A stretch of 18,387 nt of DNA from DATKEH01 sp035546355 (GTDB lineage Bacteria; Acidobacteriota; Thermoanaerobaculia; Multivoradales; JAIOJS01), in NCBI GenBank assembly GCA_035546355.1, contig DATKEH010000028.1:1-18387 (forward strand), given 5' to 3'. Of this stretch, positions 6,326-14,081 are shown one piece after another. The position numbers and the translations under genes are program-made. Within the stretch, counting starts at the first letter, position 1; each line of letters begins with the position of its first letter. Under the pieces are notes generated by a model. The model was not told where the DNA came from, made no database searches, and worked only from the letters and a program-made list of their open reading frames with translations.

Positions 6326-7666
6326 GTGCCCGAGACGTCCTGGCTGCGCAGCCGGCGGGTGGTCACCGCGCAGGGCCTGCACCCCGCCGCGGTCCGCGTG
6401 GACGGCGGCCGCATCGCCGCCATCGAGCCCTGGGAAGGGGTGCCCGCCGGCGCCCCGGCCGAGGAGCTCGGCGACCTGGTGCTGATGCCGGGGCTGGTGG
6501 ACACCCACGTGCACTGCAACGATCCCGGGCGCGGCGACTGGGAGGGGTTCGCCAACGCCACCCGGGCGGCGGCCGCGGGCGGCGTCACCACGCTGGTCGA
6601 CATGCCCCTCAACAGCGTCCCGGCGACTACCTCCAGGGCCGGGCTGGAAGGGAAGCGGCAGGCGAGCGCCGGCAGGCTGTGGGTCGATCTCGGCCTGTGG
6701 GGTGGCGTCGTACCGGGCAATGCCGGCGAGCTGGCCACCCTCGCCGCGGGCGGCGTGCGCGGGTTCAAGGCCTTCCTGGCGCCGTCGGGAGTGGAGGAGT
6801 TTCCCCACGTCGCCGGCGGCGATCTCGACGCGGCGCTGCCGGCGCTGGCCCGCCTGGGGCTGCCGCTGCTGGTCCACGCCGAGCTCCCGGCGCAGCTGGG
6901 CGACTGGCAGGCAGGGGACGACCGCCGCAGCTACGGCGCCTACCTCGCCACCCGTCCGCCGGCCGCCGAGGCGGCGGCGGTGCGGCTGCTGGCCGAGCTG
7001 TGCGCGCGACACTCGGCCGCCATCCACGTCGTGCACGTGGCCTGCGCCGAGGCGGCGGCGGAGATCGCCGCCGCCCGCCAGCGCGGCCTGCCCCTCTCCG
7101 GCGAGACCTGCCCGCACTACCTCACCTTCGCCGCCGAGGAGATCGCCGACGGCGCCACCGCCTGGAAGTGCGCGCCGCCGATCCGCGAAGCCTCGCAGCG
7201 CGAGGCGCTCTGGCAGGCCCTCGCCGACGGCACCCTGTCGCTCGTCGCCTCCGACCACTCCCCCTGCCCGCCGGCGCTCAAGCGGCTCGAGCAGGGCGAC
7301 TTCGCGGCCGCCTGGGGGGGCATCGCCTCGTTGCAGCTGCTGCTGCCCGCCCTCTGGACCGAGGCGCAGCGGCGCGGCCACGGCGTCGAGCGGCTCGCCG
7401 AGTGGCTCGCCGCCTCCCCCGCCCGCCTGGCCGGCCTGGCATCCCGCAAGGGCGCCGTCGCGGTAGGCTACGATGCGGATCTCGTGGCCTGGGACCCGGA
7501 GGCGACCTTCGCAGTGCGGGGGGCGGAGCTGCTGCACCGTCACCCCGTCACGCCCTACGAGGGCCGCCGCCTGCAGGGGGTGGTGCGGCGCACCTGGCTG
7601 CGCGGGGCGCTGACCTTCGCCGACGGCATGCTGACGGGCCCGCCGCGAGGGGAGATCCTCTCCTGA
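6326..7666 (+). CDS. allB: Allantoinase
   Basis: This 446-residue cyclic amidohydrolase would open the hydantoin ring of (S)-allantoin to allantoate in the cytoplasm. The di-metal site is complete: His61 and His63 (DTHVHCNDPGR), Lys148 as carbamylated bridge (RGFKAF), His184 (LLVHAE), His237 (VVHVAC) and Asp310 (ASDHSP), at almost the spacing known for E. coli AllB. The stretch after the first motif (WEGFANATRAAAAGGVTTLV, then DMPLNS) separates it from dihydroorotase and hydantoinase, and the allantoicase next door agrees. The start is GTG 6326, with no ribosome binding site but a -10-like hexamer just upstream. It is first of five overlapping genes; its stop overlaps the CTG start of allantoicase. 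Confidence 0.95.
   Translation: MPETSWLRSRRVVTAQGLHPAAVRVDGGRIAAIEPWEGVPAGAPAEELGDLVLMPGLVDTHVHCNDPGRGDWEGFANATRAAAAGGVTTLVDMPLNSVPATTSRAGLEGKRQASAGRLWVDLGLWGGVVPGNAGELATLAAGGVRGFKAFLAPSGVEEFPHVAGGDLDAALPALARLGLPLLVHAELPAQLGDWQAGDDRRSYGAYLATRPPAAEAAAVRLLAELCARHSAAIHVVHVACAEAAAEIAAARQRGLPLSGETCPHYLTFAAEEIADGATAWKCAPPIREASQREALWQALADGTLSLVASDHSPCPPALKRLEQGDFAAAWGGIASLQLLLPALWTEAQRRGHGVERLAEWLAASPARLAGLASRKGAVAVGYDADLVAWDPEATFAVRGAELLHRHPVTPYEGRRLQGVVRRTWLRGALTFADGMLTGPPRGEILS
7648..7654 (+). promoter_or_regulatory. Ribosome binding site that fixes a CTG start for allantoicase
   Basis: AGGGGAG lies inside the end of allB, eight bases before CTG 7663. No ATG, GTG or TTG occurs in the allantoicase frame near this position, so this site decides the start. 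Confidence 0.65.
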
Positions 7667-8637
7667 GCGACTTCACCGAGCTTCCCGACCTCGCCGCCGC
7701 CCGCCTCGGGGGCCACGTGCTCGCCGCCAACGACGAGTTCTTCGCCCCCAAGGAGCGCCTGGTGGCCGACGAGGACCCGGTCTTCGACCCCCACCGCTAC
7801 ACCGACCGCGGCAAGTGGATGGACGGCTGGGAGACCCGCCGCCGCCGCCAGCCGGGGCACGACTGGTGCGTGGTGCGGCTCGGTCTGTCGGGCTCGGTGC
7901 ACGGGGTGGTGGTCGACACCGCCCACTTCGTCGGCAACTACCCTCCGGAGTGCTCCCTCGCCGGGATCGAGCTGCCCGGGCATCCCGGGGCCCAGGAGCT
8001 CGCCGACGAGGCCCTCCCCTGGCAGGAGCTGCTCCCCCGCTCCCCCCTCGCCGGCAACGCGCAGAATCGCTTTCCGCTCCCCGCCACGCCGCGGCTGACC
8101 CACCTGCGGCTGGCCATCCATCCCGACGGCGGGGTCGCCCGCCTGCGCGTGCACGGGCTGGTGCTCCCCGACTGGGAGGGGCTGCGCGGCCGCCAGCTCG
8201 ACCTCGCGGCGCTCGCCAACGGCGGCCGGGTCCTCGCCGCCAGCGACATGTTCTTCGGCGCCCGCCACAACCTGATCCTCCCCGGGCCGCCGCGCGGCAT
8301 GCACGACGGCTGGGAGACTCGCCGCCGCCGCGGCCCCGGGCACGACTGGGCCGTCGTCGCCCTCGGCGCCGCCGGCAGGGTGCGCCGGCTGGAGGTCGAC
8401 ACCACCTTCTTCCAGGGCAACGCACCCGGGTGGTGCGCGGTGGCGGCGAGCGAGGAGGCCGCGCCGGCCGCCGATGCCGCGTCGTGGCGCGAGCTGCTGC
8501 CGCGCACGGCCCTGCAACCCCACACCCGCCAGGGCTTCGCGGAGCTGACCGACGTCGGGTCGGTGCGGGCGCTGCGCCTCGACATCTTCCCCGACGGCGG
8601 GGTGGCGCGCCTGCGCGCCTGGGGAACGGCAGAGTGA
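7663..8637 (+). CDS. alc: Allantoicase (allantoate amidinohydrolase), CTG start
   Basis: The 324-residue product hydrolyses allantoate to ureidoglycolate and urea. It shows the family's internal duplication: KWMDGWETRRRRQPGHDW near 51-68 with VVDTAHFVGNYP, and MHDGWETRRRRGPGHDW near 213-229 with VDTTFFQGNAP. Each half ends in an IHPDGGVARLRVHG-type segment (152-165 and 308-321). The N-terminus SDFTELPDLAAARLGGHVLA, with DEFFAPKERL after it, matches where allantoicases normally begin. The only initiation codon that keeps it is CTG 7663, overlapping the allB stop as CTGA. The next option, GTG at 7717, would drop 18 conserved residues. The frame stays open upstream only as a shadow of allB. Cytoplasmic; its stop overlaps uraD by GTGA. 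Confidence 0.92.
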   Translation: MSDFTELPDLAAARLGGHVLAANDEFFAPKERLVADEDPVFDPHRYTDRGKWMDGWETRRRRQPGHDWCVVRLGLSGSVHGVVVDTAHFVGNYPPECSLAGIELPGHPGAQELADEALPWQELLPRSPLAGNAQNRFPLPATPRLTHLRLAIHPDGGVARLRVHGLVLPDWEGLRGRQLDLAALANGGRVLAASDMFFGARHNLILPGPPRGMHDGWETRRRRGPGHDWAVVALGAAGRVRRLEVDTTFFQGNAPGWCAVAASEEAAPAADAASWRELLPRTALQPHTRQGFAELTDVGSVRALRLDIFPDGGVARLRAWGTAE

Positions 8638-9155
8638 GCACGCCCTCCGCCCTGGCGCGCTGGAACGCCCTGCCGGAGGCCGAGGCCGTGCGGGAGCTGC
8701 TCTCCTGCTGCGCCTGCCGCCGCTGGGCGGAGCGCCTGGTCGCGGGGCGCGCCTACGCGACCGTGGCCGAGCTCGCCGCCGCCGCCGACGAGGTCTGGTG
8801 GTCGCTGGCTCCCGACGACTGGCTGGAGGCCCTCTCCGCCCACCCGCGGATCGGCGAGCGGCGCGGCGCCCAGGACGCGCGGGGCGAGCGCTGGTCGGCC
8901 GCCGAGCAGGCGGCGACGGGCGACATGGAAGCCGATGTCGGGGCGCGGCTGGCGGCGAACAACCGCCGTTACGAGGAGCGCTTCGGCTTCCGTTTCGTGG
9001 TCCGCGCCAGCGGCCGCTCGGCGACCGAGATGCTGGCCCTCCTCGAGCAGCGGCTGGCGGAGACCGACCGCGCCGCCGAGCTGCGCCGGGCGGCCGAACA
9101 GCAGCGCCAGATCACCCGCCTGCGGTTGGACGAGCTGATGGAGGAATCCCGATGA
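8634..9155 (+). CDS. uraD: OHCU decarboxylase
   Basis: The 173-residue protein starts at GTG 8634, overlapping the allantoicase stop by four bases, with GGGGAA upstream. It converts 2-oxo-4-hydroxy-4-carboxy-5-ureidoimidazoline to (S)-allantoin stereospecifically. Family marks are SAHPRIGER (His70 is the expected catalytic residue), WSAAEQAA (86-93) and NNRRYEERFGFRFVVRASGR (109-128), followed by a long C-terminal helix. It is separate from HIU hydrolase rather than fused to it, as in some bacteria. In the pathway it acts between uraH and allB, although the gene order is not the reaction order. No separate promoter is seen. Confidence 0.93.
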   Translation: MSTPSALARWNALPEAEAVRELLSCCACRRWAERLVAGRAYATVAELAAAADEVWWSLAPDDWLEALSAHPRIGERRGAQDARGERWSAAEQAATGDMEADVGARLAANNRRYEERFGFRFVVRASGRSATEMLALLEQRLAETDRAAELRRAAEQQRQITRLRLDELMEESR

Positions 9156-9493
9156 GCGGTCTGTCGACCCACATCCTCGACCTGGCGCGCGGCCGCCCCG
9201 CCGCCGGGGTCACGGTGGTGCTCGCCCGGCTCACCGGCGGCGACTGGAAGGAAGTCGGCCGCGGCGACACCGACGCCGACGGCCGCGTCTCGCGGCTGCT
9301 GCCGGAGGGCGCGCCCCTCGAGCGGGGCACCTATCGGCTGCTGTTCGACACCGGCGGCTACTTCCGCGCCCGCGGCCGCGAGCCCTTCTATCCCGAGGTC
9401 ACCGTGGTGTTCGCGGTCTCCGACCCCGCCAGCCACCACCACGTGCCGCTGCTGCTCAGCCCCTACGGCTACTCCACCTACCGGGGGAGCTGA
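9152..9493 (+). CDS. uraH: 5-hydroxyisourate hydrolase (transthyretin-like)
   Basis: The 113-residue protein starts at ATG 9152 within the uraD stop (ATGA), behind a strong GGAGGAA. It hydrolyses 5-hydroxyisourate to OHCU. Diagnostic residues are His7 (LSTHILD), Arg45 (DADGRV), His97 (HHHVPLLLSPYGYSTY) and the C-terminal YRGS tetrapeptide that distinguishes true HIU hydrolases from transthyretin. The length is typical, with no signal peptide, so it is cytoplasmic as a presumed tetramer. It sits between the enzymes acting before (urate oxidase) and after (uraD) it. Confidence 0.96.
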   Translation: MSGLSTHILDLARGRPAAGVTVVLARLTGGDWKEVGRGDTDADGRVSRLLPEGAPLERGTYRLLFDTGGYFRARGREPFYPEVTVVFAVSDPASHHHVPLLLSPYGYSTYRGS

Positions 9494-10323
9494 TGCTGAC
9501 GGACGCGAGCTACGGCAAGGCGGCGGTGCGGTTGGTGCGGGTCGCGCGTGGCGAGCGGCACCGGATTCGCGACCTGACGGTAGAGGTGCGCTTCGCCGGC
9601 CGCTACGAGGCGAGCTACCAGGGGGACAACCGGGCGGTGCTGCCCACCGACACCATGAAGAACACCGTCTACGCGCTGGCGCGGAGCCGCCAGTGGGAGG
9701 AGCCCGAGACCCTGGCGTTGGCGCTGGCGGAGCACTTCCTGGCCGGCAACTCCGAGCTCGAGCGCGTGCAGCTGGACATGGTCGAGCACCTGTGGGAGCC
9801 GCTGCCGGCGGCCGACGGCCCGCGCCCGCACGCCTTCCGCGCCATCGGCCCCGAGGAGCGGCTGGTGAGGGTGACGGCCGCGCGCGGCGAGCCGGCCGTG
9901 GAAGGCGGGTTGCGCGGGCTGCGGCTGCTGCGCACCACCGGCTCGGAGTTCGCGGACTTCCGCCGCGACGCCCTCACCACGCTCGAGGACGCCGAGGACC
10001 GCATCCTGGCCACCCGCGTCACCGCCTGGTGGCGGCCGATCCCTACCGGCGCGCCGTTCGGCGAGGTGTGGAGCCGCGCCCGCCAGGCGCTCCTCGACGG
10101 CTTCGCCGACCACCCCAGCCGCTCGGTGCAGCACACCCTGCGGGTGATGGGGGAGGCCCTGCTCGCCGCCTGCCCCGAGGTGGCCGAGGTCTCCCTCGAG
10201 CTGCCCAACGAGCACCACCTGCCGGTCGACCTCGGCCGCTTCGGCCTCGACAACCCGGGCGCCGTCTTCGTGGCGCCCAGCCAACCCTACGGCGTGATCC
10301 GCGGAACGGTGCGGCGGTCGTAG
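9493..10323 (+). CDS. uox: Urate oxidase (uricase)
   Basis: The 276-residue cofactor-free oxidase converts urate, O2 and water to 5-hydroxyisourate and H2O2. The expected triad is visible by comparison with the Aspergillus enzyme: Lys9 (SYGKAAVRLVRV), Thr52 (LPTDTMKNTVYA) and His241 (LPNEHHLPVDL). The substrate-clamping SVQHTL (Gln213) is also present. Two tunnelling-fold halves are evident (NTVYALAR; SVQHTLRVMGEALLA). There is no C-terminal peroxisomal-type or export signal. ATG 9493 overlaps the uraH stop by one base (TGATG) and follows GGGGGAG. It is last in the operon; repeats lie 17 bases after the stop. It makes the pathway oxygen-dependent and generates peroxide, yet no catalase is in the window. 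Confidence 0.95.
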   Translation: MLTDASYGKAAVRLVRVARGERHRIRDLTVEVRFAGRYEASYQGDNRAVLPTDTMKNTVYALARSRQWEEPETLALALAEHFLAGNSELERVQLDMVEHLWEPLPAADGPRPHAFRAIGPEERLVRVTAARGEPAVEGGLRGLRLLRTTGSEFADFRRDALTTLEDAEDRILATRVTAWWRPIPTGAPFGEVWSRARQALLDGFADHPSRSVQHTLRVMGEALLAACPEVAEVSLELPNEHHLPVDLGRFGLDNPGAVFVAPSQPYGVIRGTVRRS

Positions 10324-10340
10324 GCCGCCGCGCCGGCCCC

Positions 10341-10366
10341 GGGCGGGGACGGAGCCCGCCCCTACG
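10341..10366 (-). repeat. GTAGGGG-type palindromic repeat, copy 4 (inverted)
   Basis: Read on the minus strand it begins CGTAGGGGCGGG. GGGCGGG (10341-10347) pairs with CCCGCCC (10355-10361) around a seven-base loop. It is very close to copies 1 and 2 near position 6200 and lies just after the urate oxidase stop. Confidence 0.6.
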
Positions 10367-10390
10367 ACCGAACGCGAATCCCCAGGCCGC

Positions 10391-10419
10391 CGTAGGGGCC
10401 GGCCGCCGCACCCCCAACG
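10391..10419 (+). repeat. GTAGGGG-type palindromic repeat, copy 5 (degenerate)
   Basis: It begins CGTAGGGGCCGGCC like its neighbour copy 6, but the second arm has decayed (CACCCCC instead of a matching CCGGCCC). It looks like a degenerate unit of the family. Confidence 0.5.
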
Positions 10420-10421
10420 GG

Positions 10422-10449
10422 CGTAGGGGCCGGCCTCCGCGCCGGCCCG
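10422..10449 (+). repeat. GTAGGGG-type palindromic repeat, copy 6
   Basis: CGTAGGGGCCGGC starts the unit. GGGCCGGC (10427-10434) pairs perfectly with GCCGGCCC (10441-10448) around CTCCGC. It abuts the last codon of the FAD subunit gene on the other strand, so one structure lies at the 3' ends of both convergent operons. Confidence 0.65.
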
Positions 10450-11292
10450 TCAGCGCGGGCTGTCGAGCGACAGCAGCAGGCGCCGCACGACCCGGCCCAG
10501 CACCCAGCGGCGGTACTCGGCGGTCGAGCGCACGTCGTCGATGGGGGTCACTTCGGCGGCGGCCGCCGCGCCGGCGGCTTCCGCCGCCTCGGCCAGCGGC
10601 TTGCCCAGCGCCGCCGCCTCCGCCCGCGGCAGGCGCACCGGGGTCGCCGCCACGCTCCCGGCGGCGAGCCGCAGCCTGGCGACCCGGCCCTCCTCGACCG
10701 CAGCGGACAGCGCCACCACCACCTTGCTGATCGCCTGCGCCTGTCGCGTCCCCACCTTGCGGAAGCCCTGGTGCTCTCCGGCCCCGGGCCAGGGGAGGAG
10801 GAAGGCGGTGGCGATCTCGCCCTGCCGCAGCGCCGTGCGCCGGTAGGCGACGTGGAAGCGGTCGTAGGGGATGCTGCGCCGGCCGCCGGCGCCGGCCACC
10901 TCGACGGTGGCGCCCAGCGCCAACAGCACCGGCAGCGAGTCACCGGCGGGGCTGGCGTTGGCCGCATTGCCACCGAGGGTGGCGCGGTTCTGGATCTGCC
11001 AGCCGCCGATGGTGCGGGCCGCCGCCGCCAGCGCCGGGAAGTGCTCCACCACCAGGGGATGCGCACCCAGCGTCGAAAACGTCGTGGCGGCGCCGATCGC
11101 CAGGCCCTCCTGCCGCTCCTCCAGCGCGGCCAGGCCGGGGATCCGCGTCAGGTCCAGGAGGCGATCGAGGGCGAGCCGCGACAGCGGCGGACGGACCATC
11201 AGGTCGGTGCAGCCCGCCACCGGCAGCAGCCTCGGCTCGTCGCGCAGCGCGGCGAGAGCTTCGTCGAGCGTCGTCGGCGAGAAGGCGATCAC
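10450..11292 (-). CDS. xdhB: Xanthine dehydrogenase FAD-binding subunit
   Basis: The 280-residue protein of the CO-dehydrogenase-flavoprotein/XdhB family passes electrons from the iron-sulfur subunit to NAD+ through FAD. The two FAD-contact loops are visible: VAGCTDLMV (25-33) and TLGGNAANASPAGDS (105-119). RTIGGWQIQNRATLGG is the usual family block. The C-terminal domain continues through YRRTALRQGEIATAF and ends in a typical helical segment. The start is GTG 11292, overlapping the 2Fe-2S subunit stop (GTGA); upstream in-frame ATGs lie inside that gene. It is third and last in the operon. The subunit letters follow E. coli usage; other systems name them differently. Confidence 0.92.
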   Translation of the reverse strand: MIAFSPTTLDEALAALRDEPRLLPVAGCTDLMVRPPLSRLALDRLLDLTRIPGLAALEERQEGLAIGAATTFSTLGAHPLVVEHFPALAAAARTIGGWQIQNRATLGGNAANASPAGDSLPVLLALGATVEVAGAGGRRSIPYDRFHVAYRRTALRQGEIATAFLLPWPGAGEHQGFRKVGTRQAQAISKVVVALSAAVEEGRVARLRLAAGSVAATPVRLPRAEAAALGKPLAEAAEAAGAAAAAEVTPIDDVRSTAEYRRWVLGRVVRRLLLSLDSPR

Positions 11293-11744
11293 CCGGCCTC
11301 GCCATCCGCCCCGCAGAGCGCGCGGTAGATCCCCTCGTAGCCGGTGCAGCGGCAGAGGTTGCCGGCGAGCGACTGGCGCACCTCCTGCCGGCTCGGCTCG
11401 GGCGTGCGCTGCAGCAGCGCCCAGGCGGCGACGACGATCCCCGGCGTGCAGGCGCCGCATTGCACGCCACCGGCGGACACCATCCTGGCGAGCAGCTCCG
11501 GGGCGTCGGCGGCCACCCCTTCGACGGTGGTGACCTCGCGACCGGCGCACTGGAAGAGCGGCACCAGGCAGGAGAGCACCGGCTGGCCGTCGAGCAGCAC
11601 CGTGCAGGCCCCGCACTCCCCCTCGCCGCACCCCTCCTTGCTGCCGGTCAAGCCGAGGCGTTCGCGCAGCACGTCCAGCAGCCGCGCCATCGGCGGATCC
11701 TCCACCGCCACCGCACGGCCGTTGACGCCAAAGTCGGTGGTCAC
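11289..11744 (-). CDS. xdhC: Xanthine dehydrogenase 2Fe-2S subunit
   Basis: The 151-residue protein has the two-cluster arrangement of molybdenum hydroxylases. A plant-ferredoxin-type cluster uses Cys39, Cys44, Cys47 and Cys59 (GCGEGECGACTVLLDG). A second helical-domain cluster uses Cys96, Cys99, Cys131 and Cys133 (QCGACTPG; NLCRCTGY). All eight ligands are present. It relays electrons from the molybdenum site to FAD. GTG 11744 overlaps the molybdenum-subunit stop by GTGA and begins TTDFGVNGRAVAVE, the normal N-terminus; the longer open frame to 12140 is a shadow of xdhA. The symbol uses E. coli nomenclature and must not be confused with the XdhC insertion chaperone, which is not in the window. 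Confidence 0.94.
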   Translation of the reverse strand: MTTDFGVNGRAVAVEDPPMARLLDVLRERLGLTGSKEGCGEGECGACTVLLDGQPVLSCLVPLFQCAGREVTTVEGVAADAPELLARMVSAGGVQCGACTPGIVVAAWALLQRTPEPSRQEVRQSLAGNLCRCTGYEGIYRALCGADGEAG

Positions 11745-14017
11745 GCGCGGGGCCCCGGATCCGGTAGCAGCGGGGGCGATGCAGCGCCGGCTGCCGCGGC
11801 CGGCGGCGCCGCGGCCGCCGAGCCGGCTTGCCACTCCCACAGGCGCTCCGGGGTGGCCGGAATCGCCGGCACGGCGATGCCGGTGGCGTTCTCCACCGCC
11901 GCCGCGACCGCCGGGGCGCCGCCGTCCATCGGCAGCTCTCCCACCCCCTTGGCGCCGAAGGGCCCCCCCTCCCAGGCCTTCTCGAGCAGCTCCACCTCGA
12001 TGCGCGGGCTGTCGGGGAAGGTGGGGATGATGTAGGTGGCCAGGCGGTCGTTGAGATAGCGCCCCTGCTCCAGCTTCACCTCCTCGAGCAGCGCCCAGCC
12101 CACCGCCTGCAGGGTGCCGCCCTCGATCTGACCGGCGCACAGGACGGGGTGGATGGCCCGCCCCACTTCACACACCGCGGTCACCCGCAGCGGCCGCACC
12201 GCCAGGGTGTCGGGCTCGACCTCCACCTCGGCCACGTCGCAGCCCCAGGCGTACGTCGGATAGGCCGCACCCTGGTAGCTCTCCTCGTCGAAGGTCTGCC
12301 AGGCGGGCGGCTCGTGGCGCAGCGTCACCTCGAGGGGGCCCTCGGCGGCCCGGCGGCGGGCGATCTCGCGCAGCGGCGTGTCGGCGGCGGCACCCTGCTC
12401 GCGCCCCCAGGACTCCAGCCGCCGGCGCAGCTCCGCCACCGCGCGGGCGATGGTGCCGCCGACGATCATGGTGGTGCGCGAGGCGACGGTGGGGCCGGAG
12501 TCGGGGACCTCGGCGGTGTCCGGCGCGGCGAACACCAGATCCTCCATGCCCAGGCCGCCGGCGGCAGCGGCGATCTGCGGGAACACCACCGCGCACCCCT
12601 GCCCCATGTCGGTCATCGCCGTCAGCACCTCGATGCGGCCGTCGGCGAGCAGACGCGCGGTCACCGGTGAGAGCATCCTCCGCTCGCCGTTGCCGGTGAA
12701 GCCGGCGCCGTGGAAGTACAGCGCCAGCCCGATGCCCCGGCGCGGCCGGCCGTCGTCGCCGCGCTCCTCGCGCAGCGCCTCGATCTCGCGCCAGCGGCGG
12801 CGAAAGCCGGTGCGCTCGGCGGCGCGCTCCAGGCACTCGCGGGCGGCGGCGCTGTCGTCGAGCACCTGCCCGGTCGGCAGCGGGTCGCCGGGCAGCAGGA
12901 GGTTGCGGGCGCGGATCTCGTAGGGGTCGAGCCCGAGCCGCCGCGCCGCCCGGTCCATGTGGCGCTCGACGGCGAACTGACCCTGCGGCGCGCCGAAGCC
13001 GCGGAAGGCGCCGTTGGGGGCGGTATGGGTGCACAGCACTCGCCCGCGCAGCCGCACGTGCGGACAGCGGTAGGGGCCCCCCGCGTGCAGCAGGGCGCGC
13101 GACAGCACCACCTTGGAGAGGGTGGCGTAGGCGCCACCGTCGAGGGTCATGTCGACGTCCATCGCCTGCAGCGTGCCGTCGGCCGTGAGGCCGAAGCGGC
13201 AGCGGGTGCGCGAGGGGTGGCGCTTGGTGGTGGCGACGATGTCCTCGTGGCGATCGTAGGCGATCCGCACCGGCCGGCCGCAGGCGCCGGCGAGCAGCGC
13301 CGCGTGGGCGGCGATCAACGACGGGTAGTCCTCCTTGCCGCCGAACCCGCCCCCCACCGGCGGCGCCCGCACCCGCACCCTCTCGGGCGGCAGGCCGAAA
13401 GCGTGCACCAGCGCCTTGTGGACGTAGTAGGGGCACTGCATCGACCCCTCGACCACCACCGTGCCGTCCGCCTCGACCCAGGCGGTCATCGCCTGGCACT
13501 CGATGTAGAGGTGCTCCTGATGGCCGGTGGCGTACTCCCCGGCGACCACGACTTCTGCCGCCGCCAGCGCCGCCTCGACATCGCCGCGGGCGATCTCGAG
13601 CGCGGCCAGCGGCGGCAGCGCGGCGGCCTCGTCGAGCCCGAGCACCGCATCCAGCGGCTCGTAGTCGACCTCCACCGCCTCCCGCGCCTGCAGCGCCCCG
13701 TGGCGCGTCGCCGCCGCCACCAACGCCACCGCCTCGCCCACGTGACGCACCTCGCCCGCCGCCAGGATCGGCCAGGAGTCGTCCAGCAGCTGGATGCCGT
13801 TGGGGCCCGGCAGATCGGCGGCGGTCAAACACAGGGCGCCATCGGGTGCGCGCTCGCGGTGGAAGCGGATCGCTCCCAGCCGGGCGTGGGGATGGGGGCT
13901 GCGGACCGTGGCGCCGAACCACAGGCCGGGGCGCGGCAGGTCGTCGGTGTAGCGCGCCCGGCCGGAGACCTTGTCCGGGCCGTCGGGGCGCGGCGGGCTG
14001 GTGCCGATGGGCGTCAT
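11741..14017 (-). CDS. xdhA: Xanthine dehydrogenase molybdenum-binding subunit
   Basis: This 758-residue catalytic subunit would oxidise hypoxanthine and xanthine to urate at a molybdopterin site. Motifs are GGGFGGKE (222-229), GAFRGFGAPQ with the substrate arginine Arg339, HQEHLYIE with Glu173, and GAKGVGE with the base Glu694. SGPTVASRTTMIVGG (507-521) also matches the xanthine group rather than CO dehydrogenase. The N-terminus SPPRPDGPDKVSGRARYTDD is complete from ATG 14017. A low-complexity Ala/Pro tail (about 724-758) extends past the family end. It is first in the operon and convergent with the uricase operon, so the neighbours supply the physiological reading. Another purine or N-heterocycle hydroxylase remains possible. 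No export signal is present, so it is cytoplasmic. Confidence 0.93.
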   Translation of the reverse strand: MTPIGTSPPRPDGPDKVSGRARYTDDLPRPGLWFGATVRSPHPHARLGAIRFHRERAPDGALCLTAADLPGPNGIQLLDDSWPILAAGEVRHVGEAVALVAAATRHGALQAREAVEVDYEPLDAVLGLDEAAALPPLAALEIARGDVEAALAAAEVVVAGEYATGHQEHLYIECQAMTAWVEADGTVVVEGSMQCPYYVHKALVHAFGLPPERVRVRAPPVGGGFGGKEDYPSLIAAHAALLAGACGRPVRIAYDRHEDIVATTKRHPSRTRCRFGLTADGTLQAMDVDMTLDGGAYATLSKVVLSRALLHAGGPYRCPHVRLRGRVLCTHTAPNGAFRGFGAPQGQFAVERHMDRAARRLGLDPYEIRARNLLLPGDPLPTGQVLDDSAAARECLERAAERTGFRRRWREIEALREERGDDGRPRRGIGLALYFHGAGFTGNGERRMLSPVTARLLADGRIEVLTAMTDMGQGCAVVFPQIAAAAGGLGMEDLVFAAPDTAEVPDSGPTVASRTTMIVGGTIARAVAELRRRLESWGREQGAAADTPLREIARRRAAEGPLEVTLRHEPPAWQTFDEESYQGAAYPTYAWGCDVAEVEVEPDTLAVRPLRVTAVCEVGRAIHPVLCAGQIEGGTLQAVGWALLEEVKLEQGRYLNDRLATYIIPTFPDSPRIEVELLEKAWEGGPFGAKGVGELPMDGGAPAVAAAVENATGIAVPAIPATPERLWEWQAGSAAAAPPAAAAGAASPPLLPDPGPRA

Positions 14018-14081
14018 GGAGTGGCGCGCCGGTGCCGCCCTCGCGGGCGTCGCCGTGCGGTCGTCCTCGGTGCGACGTGGC

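Noticed and set aside
5969..7543. A 524-residue open frame antisense to allantoinase and the peptidase 3' end
   Set aside because: No family signature. It crosses the repeat cluster and lies opposite the complete allantoinase metal-site sequence.
6247..7662. An apparent N-terminal extension of allantoicase by more than 470 residues
   Set aside because: This part lies in another frame of allB, is Arg/Gly/Pro-rich, and ends where the true allantoicase homology and ribosome binding site begin.
7815..9155. An apparent fusion protein ending in OHCU decarboxylase
   Set aside because: Only the part from GTG 8634 matches the family. The upstream part is a shadow frame of allantoicase, and GTGA overlap with GGGGAA gives a proper start.
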